A stretch of 64,000 nucleotides of DNA. Origin: Schizochytrium sp. CCTCC M209059 (taxonomy: Eukaryota; Sar; Bigyra; Thraustochytrida; Thraustochytriidae). Shown here one piece after another: positions 31,974-43,377 of the stretch; positions within the stretch are counted from its first letter, which is position 1, and the number at the start of each line of letters is the position of its first letter. The notes under the pieces were generated by a model that worked only from the letters and a program-made list of their open reading frames with translations, was not told the origin of the DNA and ran no database searches. Where the stretch lies: assembly GCA_000818945.1 (NCBI GenBank), contig KN805385.1, positions 82,001 to 146,000 of the forward strand. Reading direction: 5' to 3'. A program made the translations under genes and the position numbers.

Positions 31974-34100
31974 TCACTCAAGTGGCGGAAGACGCATAAT
32001 TTCAGGAAACGCCGCAGTAACATCTTGCATTTCGCAGCGACGCACCTCGGAAGAAATATCTTCGGAGCGCGAGACCGTCCAGGTGTGGCCTCGCAAAATC
32101 ATCAAACGGCCCGTTGGCAGCCGCAGAATATTGTGGAACCAGTAGTCGCTTGGATTCAATGAGCCCTCCGTTACGAGCTGCTTAAAGTGTAAATGTTGGC
32201 ACAAGAGCATTATCTTGCTGGCTTGTGTTTCCTCGTAGAGACGCGCATCGGCGCCTTCCATAATGAGCCCGTCCATGATCTTCGTGGCCGTTGCATCCTG
32301 ATGGGTAGTAATAAAACCCTTGACGTACGAACCTTTGTACATGAGTATGCCCTTGGGAACGTTTGGCAGAAACTGCATTTGTGAAGCAAACATAAAGCTT
32401 TTGCGGAGCCGCGGGTCGTCTTGATCCATGTAGCGTTTGAGTTCGATTGCGATGCGCGGGATGAAGATCGTCTGCGAATACAATTGATACCATTTGGTGA
32501 ACTCCTCGGGTGAAAACGTGTCACAGACAGTCTTGAAAATCTCGTATGCCATAACGTTGGCTGCCGAGGCAACTTCGTCGTCCTCGCTCGCTTCGTTCAT
32601 GCTTCCGCAGGGTGCGCTGCTGATACTGCGCTGACTACTACTGCTACTCATCGCTCGATGGGGCGGGCCTGGTTCCTGGCGGTGACAAGATTTTGCGTTA
32701 TGGTCTGCGAGCGCTTCATGCAAAAGCTGCAGTTCGCTCATGTCTGCAAAAGTATCTGCTCTGCGGGGGCGTTTATGTGAAGTGGATCCTAGCGAGTCTT
32801 CAACGAGTCGTGCTTCTCGTGAGCTGCCCACGGAAGTCGGTGGCAGCCTTGGGCGAGTAGGTGTGGTTGACGAGGAGGAGGATGCTTTTGAGGAGGACAT
32901 GGGAGAAGGAGAGGAGGATGCGGATTTAGCAGCGGCGGCTGCGGATGAAGAAGTGGAAGACGAGGACGAAGCTGCAGCTGCTCCTGCAAACGATGATCCA
33001 GTGGGGCCCCCATAGGTTGCCGCCGTGAGGGAATTAGAGAAGTCGGGAAATGAGGCCGAGCGCGAGTGCGTAGGATTGGGCGCGGGAGGTGACCCGTTTG
33101 GAACGTGTGGAGGAATATAGTCTCGTTGCTGGTGATGAAATCGAGGAGACTCGGAAGGCATGGGTGGTCTGGAGTAATGAGGTGATGCAAAGCGACCGTG
33201 CTGGTCATGCAAGGACGAATGGAATGGTGACAATGACGATGATGGGGAGGGAGAAGATGAAGAAGAAGAAGAAGAAGCGGACGCGGGGAATGGATAAGAC
33301 CAAGAGTTTGTCACTTGCGAGACTTGAGATGGCGAAGCATAGTTAACACTGATGAGTAGGGGATCATTAGACCCTGCGTCATCAGTGCCTTGTCCAGAAG
33401 CGGAGAGAAGATGTCTTGGCGCGAGTGACTCTTGAGAGGTTTGCGTCGAAGGAAAGGATGGCGTTGGTGGGTCTGCAAGAGACAAGCGTGCAGAATTTGA
33501 CAACGCGTGTACATTTGCAGGTCCAGCAGTGGGGTACATGGGCCCGAGTGACGATGAAAGAGGCAAATGTGATAGGGGCATGGGCGAGCGCTCGTGCATG
33601 CTAGTCGCCTCAGTAGTCGGCGCTGTGGGCCAAAGCTGGACCATACTCGGAGCCGTTTCAATGACAAATGTTCGAACGACGGCCTTTTCCCGAAGGGGTC
33701 CAGGATCGCTGCGTTCGAGGAGTACAAGCCAGTGTCCTTGGAAGCCGTGTTTGAGATCGCCGGCGGGTTGGTCCTTGGGGAGTCTGACCTTGGTGCCCAT
33801 TTTGCGGATGACGAAGCCGAGGCAGTGATTGTGTTCTGGAGACCACCAGACCCGTGATCGCGCGGTGTTGTTGTACTTGACGCAGATTTCTGTGGGTGAG
33901 GTTCTGCCCTTGGACACCTTTTTGGACTCTTCCGAGCTTTGTACAAAGAAACATCGTAAGGAGGGTTCGATGGGACTTGCGCTGACGCGCAGAGGGACGC
34001 GGGCGTCAAAGTCTCCGCCCCGCGCGCGTAAAAGCATATAGAAGCAGTCCCGGAGGGTAAAGACTTGGCCCGGGATGGCTTCGTCCACGTCGACGACCAT
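31974..34100 (-). CDS. Unknown two-domain protein, paralogue B
   Basis: A complete 708-aa frame with ATG at 34100 in a favourable AAAAC context. Domain 1 spans about residues 14-158 and includes CFYMLLRARGGDF, VWWSPEHNHCLGFV (85-97), KHGFQGHW (117-124) and APSMVQLWP (150-158). Domain 2 spans about 514-708: AYEIFKTVCD, EEFTKWYQLY, DQDDPRLRKSF, YKGSYVKGF and LPPLE at the end. Between them lies a Ser/Pro-rich disordered linker with long Ser runs. Both ends match paralogue A, 6 kb away on the same strand; the linkers do not match. The acidic start MVVDVDEAIPG may show what is missing from A. The function is unknown. Conservation of the two ends only indicates that they are the functional units. 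Confidence 0.82.
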   Translation of the reverse strand: MVVDVDEAIPGQVFTLRDCFYMLLRARGGDFDARVPLRVSASPIEPSLRCFFVQSSEESKKVSKGRTSPTEICVKYNNTARSRVWWSPEHNHCLGFVIRKMGTKVRLPKDQPAGDLKHGFQGHWLVLLERSDPGPLREKAVVRTFVIETAPSMVQLWPTAPTTEATSMHERSPMPLSHLPLSSSLGPMYPTAGPANVHALSNSARLSLADPPTPSFPSTQTSQESLAPRHLLSASGQGTDDAGSNDPLLISVNYASPSQVSQVTNSWSYPFPASASSSSSSSSPSPSSSLSPFHSSLHDQHGRFASPHYSRPPMPSESPRFHHQQRDYIPPHVPNGSPPAPNPTHSRSASFPDFSNSLTAATYGGPTGSSFAGAAAASSSSSTSSSAAAAAKSASSSPSPMSSSKASSSSSTTPTRPRLPPTSVGSSREARLVEDSLGSTSHKRPRRADTFADMSELQLLHEALADHNAKSCHRQEPGPPHRAMSSSSSQRSISSAPCGSMNEASEDDEVASAANVMAYEIFKTVCDTFSPEEFTKWYQLYSQTIFIPRIAIELKRYMDQDDPRLRKSFMFASQMQFLPNVPKGILMYKGSYVKGFITTHQDATATKIMDGLIMEGADARLYEETQASKIMLLCQHLHFKQLVTEGSLNPSDYWFHNILRLPTGRLMILRGHTWTVSRSEDISSEVRRCEMQDVTAAFPEIMRLPPLE

Positions 34101-34189
34101 GTTTTCCTTTTCTGGGCAAGTTGTTTGCGTTATTATTTCACACGCACGAAGACCGTTGTTTCGGGCGACCTTGTGCCGCAGAGCGCGTT

Positions 34190-34231
34190 TGTTCGTTCGT
34201 TCGTTCGTTCGTTCGTTCGTTCGTTCGTTCG
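34190..34231. repeat. GTTC tetranucleotide microsatellite
   Basis: About ten copies, 90-130 bp upstream of the paralogue B start codon. Confidence 0.9.
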
Positions 34232-37200
34232 CAGGGGTTGTGTACGTACGTGCGGGTATTCGTGGTTTTTCGCACAGGGCGGCTCCCCTTTCGTGCCGCA
34301 GGCCCTGCTGTTTCTCTGACGTATACCACTTGCTCTGCGGGCCAGGTCACTTGTTGCCTCAGACCTCGTCCTCGTCCTCGTCCTCGTGGCCCCTTTCCAC
34401 CCTCTTTCCCTGGTCCCCTGCGCGCTGCGCTTCGCGCGGAAGGGCTCCTCGCAACCTCTGTCTCGAGAGTCGCTATTGGAGCGAGCGAGCGCGCGCGAAC
34501 GTCAAATCAATCACTCAATCGAACGATGATGCCCAACCAGAACACAGCTAGGCTACGCCAAGCCAAGCCAGGCCAAGCCAGGCCAAGCCGAGCAGAGCCA
34601 AGCCGAGCAGAGCCAAGCCGAGCCAAGCAGACCAAAGCGGTCGCCTCGCCCCGCCCCGCCCCGCCCTCGCGCCGGGTCTCCGCCCGCCCGGCCCGCCGGA
34701 GCGAGGAGCAGGTCTGCTGCGCTGCCCGTATGCGCGCGCGAGCTAGTAAGGAAGGAGCAGGCAGACGAGAGAAAGATGGGCAGAAAGGAGGAAAGCGAGG
34801 GGGAAGGAGAGAGAGAGAGAGAGGGGAAGGAAGGAAGGAAGAAAGAAAAGAAAGAAAGGAAGCCGCGCGCGGAGAGAGCCAATCAGGACGGCGAGGCAGG
34901 GAGAAAGGCGGGAAGACAGAGGGACGCACGCGGGGGGGAAAGACGCGGAGAGAGAGGGAAAGACGCGGAGAGAGAGGGAGCGACCCGGAGAGAGGCAGCC
35001 AGGCAGAAGGGGACCCGAAGCAGCAGCAGCAGCAGCAGCAGAAGCAGCAGCAGAAGCAGGAAGGCGGGGTCCAGGGAAGGGACTGCAGCGGGACACACAA
35101 AGGCCGTCCCCTTATGAGAGGAGCTGCGCCGCAGCAGCGAAAGAAAGAAAGAAACAAACAAACAAACAAAGAAACAAAGAAAAGCAAACGAGACAAACAA
35201 ACAAACAAACAGAGCAGGGAGCGAGATGGAAGAAAGCGAGTCGCCAGTTGTCGACGTTCGATTGGTGGTCGCTCGCCACGCTCCACTCGCTCCAGCTAGC
35301 TAGTTTGCTTGTTTGTTTGCTTTCGTGTTTGCGTGCCTGGTTTGCCAGCTCGGCTTGCCGCGCTTGCTTTCCTGGCTTGCTTCCCGATGGCTGGCTGCCT
35401 GGCTGCCTGGCTTGCTTGCTTGCTGGCTTGCCGGTTTGCGCAGGTCACTCCGGCCGGGCTGGCCTCGCCGCGTTTGGTTCAGCGGGCGGTGGCTGGCGCA
35501 GCCTGGAGTGGGCAGCTGCAGCTGGTAGCACTCGCGCGTCGCTGCCGCTGCGCTGCGCCTCTGTGGCAACTGGCACAAAGGGGGCGTCGCACTTACTTTC
35601 GCACTTGGGGGCGTGTCTCGCTCGCTCTCGCTCCCTCTTCCGCCTGGGCAAAGGGGGCGGGGGCGGAGCGAAAAGCGTGGCGCGGCGAGACCGCGAAGGC
35701 GCGAGTCTGCCTGGGCGCGGCAAGGCCGCCTTGCCGGGCGCGGCGCGCGGCGCGTGCAAGGAGTGCGACGCTGCGACGCGCTTGCGCCCGCAGTGCAGAC
35801 GCCGCAGACGGCGACCGCGCTGTGGGACCAGTAGGGCTAGCTAGCTAGCTGTAGCTAGCTGTGACCTTCGCCGGAAAGGGAAAAAAGGAGGGTGGATGGA
35901 TTGGATGTACAGGCCACAGTTCGCAGAACTGTGGAACGCCTGACTTACGTAGCGCTGGTTGAAGGTGACCGGGCGGGCACCCGTCACGCTGCAGGCTCGA
36001 GCTGAAAGGTGCTGTCGCCAAGCCAGCCGTGGCCGACGCCTCTCCTCGCCCAGGCAGCACTGCCAGCTCTGCCACGCGGCCGCTGCTGTCGCTCCCAGTA
36101 CTGCCGCTCCTGGAGACCGGACGTCGTACAGGCGCTACCCTGGGCGCGCTTCGATGAGGCCTTTCCCGGTTTGCGGCACCCAAGCAATCAGCTTCCGTGG
36201 GCGGCCCGATGATCCCCGCACCAAAGAGCCGCTAGCTTTGCCGGAGGGGGGCCTGCCCAAGGTATTTGTGGATCCCAACGGCGCAGTGGCGCCCGGGCTC
36301 GATTTCGTGCGGGCGCGCGACGATTGCGCTCCCGCTCCGCTCTGCTTTCCCAGCGGATGGATGGATCTATCTCTCAGAGGTTCTGCCCAGCTGGCGCGCG
36401 CCACCCCGGGCGGAGCGGCGCAAGACCGCGCCTGCGCGTTCGCGGGCGCGGCGACAGCGACGAGGTCCGCGGCGTTCGCGCGTCCCGCCGCAAACCTCGC
36501 AGACGAGGCGCGCCACGATAAGACGCGCCCCGACTCGACTCGAGACGAGACGAGACGAAACGAAACGAGATCGATCGAGACGAGATCGATCGACCGATCG
36601 ACCGACCGGGCCAGGCCAGGCCAGCCGGCAAGCTAGATAAGATAGACAGTCTGACCGTCAGACAGGCAGAGAGAGACGGACGCACGGACGCACGGACGCA
36701 CGGACGCGCGGGACGAGGAACTCGGGACGAGCCAGACGGCCTGAGCCGGGGGTTTGCCGGCCTCTTCTCCGCCACAGCAGAGCAAAGAGCAGAGCGGCCG
36801 CCACCCGGTTTGGAAATGCGGCGCGTACTCGTAACCTCGGCGAACTAGCGAACGAACTACCTGCTGCTGCTGCTGCTTGCCGCTGCTGCTGCTGTCGCGA
36901 CAGAGCCGCAGCAGCTCGAAGGCGGCGAGACGAGGCGAGTCTGCGCGAGAACGAGAAAAACGACGCCCCCGGGCCAGTCTCGCTCGTCTCGACCGCGATG
37001 CGACGCCGGGCGAAGCGAGGCGAAGCGAGGCGGAGCGGAGCGGCGAAGGAGGGAAGGAAGGAAGGAAAGAAAGAAAGAAGCCGGGGAAGAGGCCCTCGCG
37101 CCCCGTCTGGCTGGCCTGAAAGAGGCGCGGGCGGGCGCAAGCAGGTCTGGCGTCTGCGCTGTCTCGCGTCTGGACCAGGCAGAAAGAAAGAAAGAAAGAA

Positions 37201-38953
37201 AGAAGGAAAGAAAGAAAGAAAGAAGGAGGCGGAGAGAAAGAAAGAAGGAAGGCCTCACCAGGTGCCGAGGCGGAAATTGCCTGCACACCGCCGCGTCGGA
37301 CCGTGGTGCGCTCGACGGCCTGCGACAGCGACTGCGGCAGCGGTCGCGACAGAGACTGCGACAGCGGCCACAGACCGCGAGCGAGGGAGCGAGGGAGCGA
37401 GGGAGGAAGCGAGGAAGCGAGGAAGCGAGGGAGCGGGAGGGCTTTGCTTCGCCTGCCTGTCTTTTTTGTTTTGGCGTGCAGTCAGCTAGCAGCGCGCCGG
37501 TTGCGTTCCCCCCCCCGAGACCCCCCACGCGGCGCGAGACCTAAACTTCTGGGCCGCCCGCTGCGACTTGGTCACTGCCTGCAGCTGCTGCGGTTCGCTG
37601 CGACGCACAATCTCGCCAGCAGCAGCGACGGGCGGCCGAAGAGGCCGGCCGAGAGGAGGCGGCGGCGACTTTGGAGCGAAGCGAAGCGAGACGAGATGGA
37701 CGGGGCCAGGAGAGAAGGAAGGAGGCAGGGAGGCAGGGAAGCAGGGAGGGAGGGAGGGAGGCAGGGAAGTGGAGCGAACGGACGGCGCAGAGCAGAGGGC
37801 AGCCAGCCAGCGCCTGCCTGCGCCTTGCGACACGCGGTGGCGCTTGCGCCTCGGTGCACACTGCACGTGCCGTGCAGGGCCAGGATCGGAACGAGGGCTT
37901 GCGCGCTGGCTGCTGGGCGCTGTGGACCGCAGAGGGTCTCCACAGTGTGGGGCCGCAAGGGGAAGGACGCGGGCCCAAGGTGCAGCGAGGATGCCAGGTG
38001 TAGGGAGAAAGTGAGTGCTCGAGTGGTGGCGGCTGGCAGTGAGGGGGTGACAGGGGCTGCAAGCACACACACGTCTCACGCCCAAGCTGATGCGAGTGAG
38101 TTTGGCAAAATAAAATTAAAGGCAAACTTTTGCAAACGGCACTGGGCGGGTAGAGGAGAGGGAACAACGGTCCGTATGTCTGTAAGTCTGTCTGGCTGGC
38201 AGGCTGGCGATCTGGATGGCCGGATGGAGGGGTAAATGTATGGATGCACGGATGCAGAGATGGACAGATGCAGGTGCTCGCGAGCGGTGATGGCCGACCG
38301 AGGTAGAAGGAAATCGAGCTGCGCCGGCGTGCCTGGATGGTCCAGCTGGGTTCCAAAAACAAAAGATGCGTGGCCGGCCTCTTGCTCTTGCTTGCTTGTT
38401 TGCTTTTTTGCTTGATTGTGTCCTTGCACTTGCTTGATTCCTTGTTTTTTTATCTGCCGGCAGGACGCTCACTCCTGCCCCCTTTTGTTATTTTTTTCTT
38501 CTGTTCCTCCTTCCCGCGCTTTCTTTCGCCGCCAACCGCTCGCTCGCTCGGTCTCCTCGTCTGCAGCTTGCTTTCGATGCGCTCGCCAGTTCTCCGCGCC
38601 GGAGCAGCGGCCCGCGGTCTTTCACGCGCCTAGCCCTCTCGAGGCCACTGCTTCGGCCCGCGAATTGGCGAACGTCGCGCGTCGAACCAGCGAGGACGGT
38701 CTGTCTCCAAAATCCTCGCTCTTCGGGGTTCGGTCCTCGCGCGGGCCGTCGTGGCCGCTCCGCTCGCTGGCTGCCTGTGTGGCTCTCTGGGAAGCTAGCG
38801 AGGCCGCGAGCCCGCTACTCGTGCGGCCACTCGTGCGGCCGCTCAAGGCGCGGGCGCTCTGCTCGGCAGTCAACGTGCGGCCGGATGTTCTCTCCAGCTC
38901 CCTGCCCGCCTCTGCTCTGCCTCGAGTCGATCGGTCGTTCCTGTTGCCTGCCA

Positions 38954-39009
38954 AGTTCAAGTTCGAAGTTCGAAGTTCGACGTTCGACGTTCGAAGTTCG
39001 AAGTTCGAC
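38954..39009. repeat. 7-bp tandem array built on TTCGAA/TTCGAC
   Basis: Units GTTCGAA or GTTCGAC repeat seven times in the order AA, AA, AC, AC, AA, AA, AC. Each contains a full or near palindrome, so the array could form hairpins or bind a dimeric factor. Confidence 0.85.
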
Positions 39010-39310
39010 TTTGACTTCGACCTGGTCTCCCAGTTCCTGCAGAGCTTGCCGCCGCGCTTGCGAGCGACCACGAGCCGCCGACGTTCGGGTTCTGCCCGGC
39101 GCCGCTCGTGCTGCGCGCGGGCTGGCCGCCGTCACTCAGCCCGCTTGGTCACTCAAGCGTCTGGCCCCGATGTCTGTCTGCCCAGCTTGTCTGCCTTGCC
39201 TCTCTGTCCCGGCGCTGAGCACGGCGCGAGCGAGCGCGGCCGAGCTGAGCATCAATCAACATGTGCGCCGCGGGAACAGGCCAGGCCAGGCCAGGCCAGG
39301 CCGGAGTGGC

Positions 39311-39345
<35 letters not shown>

Positions 39346-39527
39346 TGGGTCAAAGGCGAAGCCGCTGCTTCGAGCTAGCTAGCGACCATAGTAAGCGACC
39401 CGGCACACTGCAGCTAAGCTATCGCCGCCGCAAAGCCTGAAGCGACCAACCTGCGAACGCGAACATTTGAGAGCCTCATGTCACTGCACCGACCTCGAAG
39501 AGCGCTTCCTTTCGCGCGCTTGCCTCT

Positions 39528-39558
<31 letters not shown>

Positions 39559-41372
39559 CCGCGGCCGGCCTCGCGTGCGATGATGTTATTACCTTCAGGT
39601 CAAACTCATGGCCCCGCAAAAATGCGGCCAAGGAGCAGCCAAGCGAGCAAGGAAGCGAGGGAGGCAACTGCGGCTGGCCAGCTGCAACCAGCCTCAGGGG
39701 GGTCCCGGCGCGCGTCATGGGTTTCGATTGGAGATGTCGCGAGGCGATCTTGAGATGAAATGAGATGAGATGAAATGAGATGAGATGAAATGAGATGTAT
39801 CGCTGCGAAGCAAGTTCGAGGTGGGGAGCCTGACTCGAGAGAAATGGATTTTCGCTCTTCGATTTGAACAAAATCCATCACAGCCAACCGCGATGATCTG
39901 TGTCCGCCTCGGTTGGCGCAAATCGCTGTCGCGTGGTTTTTTTCTTTAAAGCATCGGTGGCGCGCAGGAGAACGCGACGTCTGATTATTCCATCGCAGAC
40001 GAGGCGAGGCGAGGCGAGGCGAGGCGAGACGAGGCGAGGCGAGCATGGCTGGCCGGCCGGCGTAGCCAGTAGTCAATGAACATGGATGGGTTCGTCGGCC
40101 ACCGCACTGTGCCTACCCAAACCAGGCATGCACCGCACCGCCTGTCTGCTCAACTGCTGATTCGCGGGTACCTGTATTCAGGTGGCCCCCACAGCGCCCC
40201 AGCCTTCTTCCCACAGCCGGTGCTGCGACGAAGGCACGCGAGCACGAGGTCGCGCTGAAACAAAAGCCGTCCTCGGCGCACGGCGCGCGCGGGGAGCCAG
40301 CTCCGCGCGCCTCGCTGTCGCGTCGATCGAGGCCAGGGACGGCTGCGCGCTTCGCCTGCCGCTGCTCTGCCGCGCGAAGATCGACGCGACGAGCCCTCTT
40401 TCCTCCCTCCCTCCCTCCCTCTTTGACCGCACGGACGCAGGCAGGAAAGGAAAACGCAGGGACGAAGACTCCGGCGAAAGGAAGCAACCGCCACACGACG
40501 TTCATTACCGCCACACGACGCTCAAACTTCGCGTGTCGCTCGAGGGAGGCGCAGCCTATGGGGCTGCTGCCACGGGGCTGCTACTATGGCTACTGCCCCT
40601 GCCAGAGGCGGCCGGAGCTCCTCCGATCCCCGGCGCATCGCCCTCTCGTCCGGGCCGCCAAACCTGGCTTGGCGCGCGCGGGCGGCGAGGCGAGGCGGCG
40701 TCAGCTCGCGCCGGGGCTCGCCGCAAACCCTCCCTCCCTGCTGCCTGTCTGCCTCCTTGGTGTCGTGCGTCCTCGGCACGCCGATCGCCGCGATGGCGAC
40801 AAGCAAGGCGAGGTGCCAGGGATGGGCATTGATTTCTCCATCCACCCATCCATCCATTTATCCATCCATCCACAAGGCCATCCGTCCGTCCATCCGCGCT
40901 GGCTGCGCCGCGACTCGGCGAGTCTTCGCGCCGGCCGTTCGTGCCGAGCTTCAAGTTGCCATCTAGCACGGCGCGCCGAGCCAGCGAGCGAGCGAGCTGC
41001 TGCAGCTCCAGCAGGAGCGGAGGGGCCCAGCTGTGGACGGCCCCGACGAGACCAGGCAGGGAGGCAGCCAGGCAGACGCGGGGCTGGCCGGCCTCGCGAA
41101 AGACGAAGACGAAGACGGGAAATCAGAAAAGCCGCTCGGACCGGCCGACCGAATCCGGGGAATACGCCTTCTCTTTTTGGGGGGGGAGGGGGGGGCAGAT
41201 GTGGCAGCCACATCCATCTCATGCGTCAACCTGCCCTGCCCTGCCCTGTTTGTGCTGCCACCGCCGCAGCCGGACCGAGCGGTGACGCGGCGCTGTCCCC
41301 GCCAGAGGCCTCTGCAGCGGCTCTTCTCTCGGGAGAAGCAGCCACCATGGACAGTGGTAGAGGTGGTACGGT

Positions 41373-41395
41373 ACGTATGTACATAGTACATACGT
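41373..41395. other. 23-bp palindrome, 10-bp arms around a 3-bp centre
   Basis: ACGTATGTAC, ATA, GTACATACGT: a perfect inverted repeat, followed about 10 bp later by a second palindromic patch, CGCATGCGCATGCG. It could be a protein-binding site. It lies in the desert, about 720 bp beyond the 3' end of the methyltransferase gene... on the side away from its promoter. Confidence 0.6.
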
Positions 41396-42045
41396 TGACG
41401 CCTTCGCATACGCATGCGCATGCGCAAACGTCCCGGTTCGTTGGACATCTGCTTCGAGGCGGGCGAGCAATGAATTAGCTTCCTCCACGAAATAAGCGAG
41501 CCGCACAAAGACGACAATTGCCACGGCGCGTCACTCGCCGTTGTCCGTGGACACGACGACAGACAGCCACCAGCCAGCTATGATCGCTTTTCTCGGGCGC
41601 GCGTGGCGTGCTCGAAGCTGGATGGTGTGGCTCGCGACACAAGTTGCGAGAACAGCACGCAAGTGATTCTCTGGCCGGCCGGCTGGCTGGCTGGCCATGG
41701 TGGCTGGCTACTATTCTGTGCATCGCGAGACGGCGTGCAGCATTTGGAAAGAAAGGAAGAAAGAAGAGAAGGAAAAGAGGAAAAGAACTGCCCCGCCACC
41801 GATGCAATCAACAATGGCAACGATAGTGCGAAAACCAAACACCCGCCAAGTCTATGGTCTACACTCGGGCTTAGCGCAGCCAAAAGAGGAAGTCAGTCTC
41901 GCCACGCGTGCTTGCAATCGAAAACTGATATCGATTTCCAGCAATCATCACTCGACGTCGCACAATCAAAGCAAAGCATGACACATTTACAAGTTCAATT
42001 TTTTTTGGAAATCAGCAGCCATGCTGACCGGATCTAGACAACCAA

Positions 42046-42082
<37 letters not shown>

Positions 42083-42114
42083 CAAGAAATCCCCCAGCCA
42101 GCACAAGGTAATAC

Positions 42115-42671
42115 TTATGATGCAGTGGCTTTTGCCTGCACGAGCGGCGAGAGCTCGTAGAGATCAACAAGTCCGCGCGCAGTCTCCGTCGCTGTAAGCT
42201 GGTGTACTACAGGCGGCTGAAAATGCGGCAGAAGAAGCGCAAGGAAATCGTCGAGGCCATCGCCTGGACGACGATGTGAACAGAGCAGCACGCGGCCCGT
42301 CCCTGGGCGCACCAGTGTGACAATCACATCAACGAGCGCCTCCCAGCTCTGCCGCCCATACACGTCCGTGCTCACGCACTCCGCTGCCAAGACTATGTCG
42401 GCACGTCCGTGCTGCTGTACAAAGGCGTCTGCGTTGGCCTTGCTCCACATCAGAGCCTGAGTCGCGATTCGCGAGCCGGGAAGCGCCGCCGCGTTGAGAC
42501 TTGCAGCCGACCGCATCGCATGCTCATACTCGGGCGTGTCCGTGAGGACCACATCACTGGCGCCCCGAGCCGCACAAACGAGACCAGGAAGACCGCAGCA
42601 GGCTCCGAGTTCCACCACCTTGCCGAATCGAGTCTCGTCTGTCGCCGTCGCTGTCGCCGTCGCTGTCGCTG

Positions 42672-42703
<32 letters not shown>

Positions 42704-42933
42704 GCCGTGGATGTTGTCGCTGTTGTTGTCGCAGCCGGCTGATACGTCTCTAGAAATCTCGCCATGGACAAGCTCGCGTCCCAGATCATCGTGCCCCACG
42801 ACGGACCGGAGAACAGCGGCGCCACCTCGTCCTCGGCCGCGCGGAAGTCAAAGTGGAGCTCCACCTCGCGCCCCAGCGCGGCCTCGTCCAGGACCACCCG
42901 CGCACCCTGCGCGGACTGCTCCTCCACCCGCAT
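42115..42933 (-). CDS. METTL21/EEF2KMT-like (family 16) protein methyltransferase
   Basis: The ATG at 42933 (MRVEEQSAQ) gives 272 aa; upstream sequence in the same frame is low-complexity and contains a promoter-like repeat, so I prefer this start. The order is GPSWGTMIWDAS (about 44-54), the SAM-binding motif VVELGACCGLPG (104-115), VVLTDTPE (126-133) and a post-II motif, ADIVLAAECVSTDVYG. These match the seven-beta-strand lysine methyltransferases of the METTL21/FAM86 group, which modify chaperones or elongation factors. A Thr-Ala run (about 67-96), encoded by GTCGCT/GTCGCC hexamers on the plus strand, is inserted before motif I and is unusual. The substrate cannot be predicted. Confidence 0.75.
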
Positions 42934-43144
42934 TCTCCCCTCCTCCTCCTCCCCCTCTTCCCTCTCGCGCTTTGCCCTCGCGCGGCCGCCGCAGCGACGC
43001 TCGCGCGCGGCCTCGTCCGGAGACCCGCGCCTCCCTCGCGCGTGCGTCTCGAGCCGCCGCTCCGTCTGCGCGAGCCCCCTTGGCTCGCCGCTCGCACCTC
43101 GAGCAGTTCTGTCTGCTTGGAGAGAGAGAGAGCACCAGCCTAGT

Positions 43145-43189
43145 GCGCAACCCCAATTGGCGCAACCCCAATTGACGCAACCCCAATCG
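43145..43189. promoter_or_regulatory. Three 15-bp direct repeats in a divergent promoter region
   Basis: Three abutting copies of (G/A)CGCAACCCCAAT(T/C)G lie between the start of the methyltransferase (42933) and the start of MED18 (inside the gap after 43377). Position and regularity suggest a shared upstream element; no factor is recognised. Confidence 0.5.
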
Positions 43190-43377
43190 GCAGCGCTCAG
43201 AAGGAGCGAGGCGTCGAGATGGCAAGCGCCGAGCCCGTCGAGACACAATCAATCACCCAATCCGAGGCAGGCTAGGCCCGGGGCGCGCTCGCAGAGACCC
43301 GCCCTCCGCTCTCGGGGCGCGCGCGCGCCGCTGTGGCGAGCGACTCTAACTCTCTTGCGCTCTTCGCGGGCCGCCTC

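Larger units (their letters stand above)
34232..42114. other. Eight-kilobase gene desert upstream of paralogue B
   Basis: No credible gene on either strand. The DNA is GC-rich with many short tandem tracts: CCAAG/CCGAG (34555-34630), purine-rich AGAG/GAAG (34780-34990), CAG (35018-35060), AAAC (35155-35215), GCTT/GCCT (35320-35430), GAAA/GGAA (37045-37250), GCCAG (39280-39345), GAGAT (39755-39800), GGCGA (39995-40050) and CCAT (40840-40890). Open frames here give only low-complexity peptides and usually overlap equally open frames on the other strand. The left part probably contains the promoter and leader of paralogue B. Unannotated non-coding RNAs cannot be excluded. Confidence 0.55.

Noticed and set aside
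34121..35299. A 392-codon plus-strand frame, and a similarly long minus-strand frame over the same DNA
   Set aside because: Both consist of simple repeats (Arg/Glu/Lys on one strand, Leu/Pro/Ser on the other) with no domain; both strands being open marks composition, not coding.
38954..39009. Tandem TTCGAA units as tRNA B boxes
   Set aside because: No acceptor, D or anticodon arms nearby; it is a short tandem array.
42934..43248. N-terminal extension of the methyltransferase to 377 residues
   Set aside because: The extension is low-complexity and reads through the 15-bp promoter-like repeats; the ATG at 42933 fits the family better.
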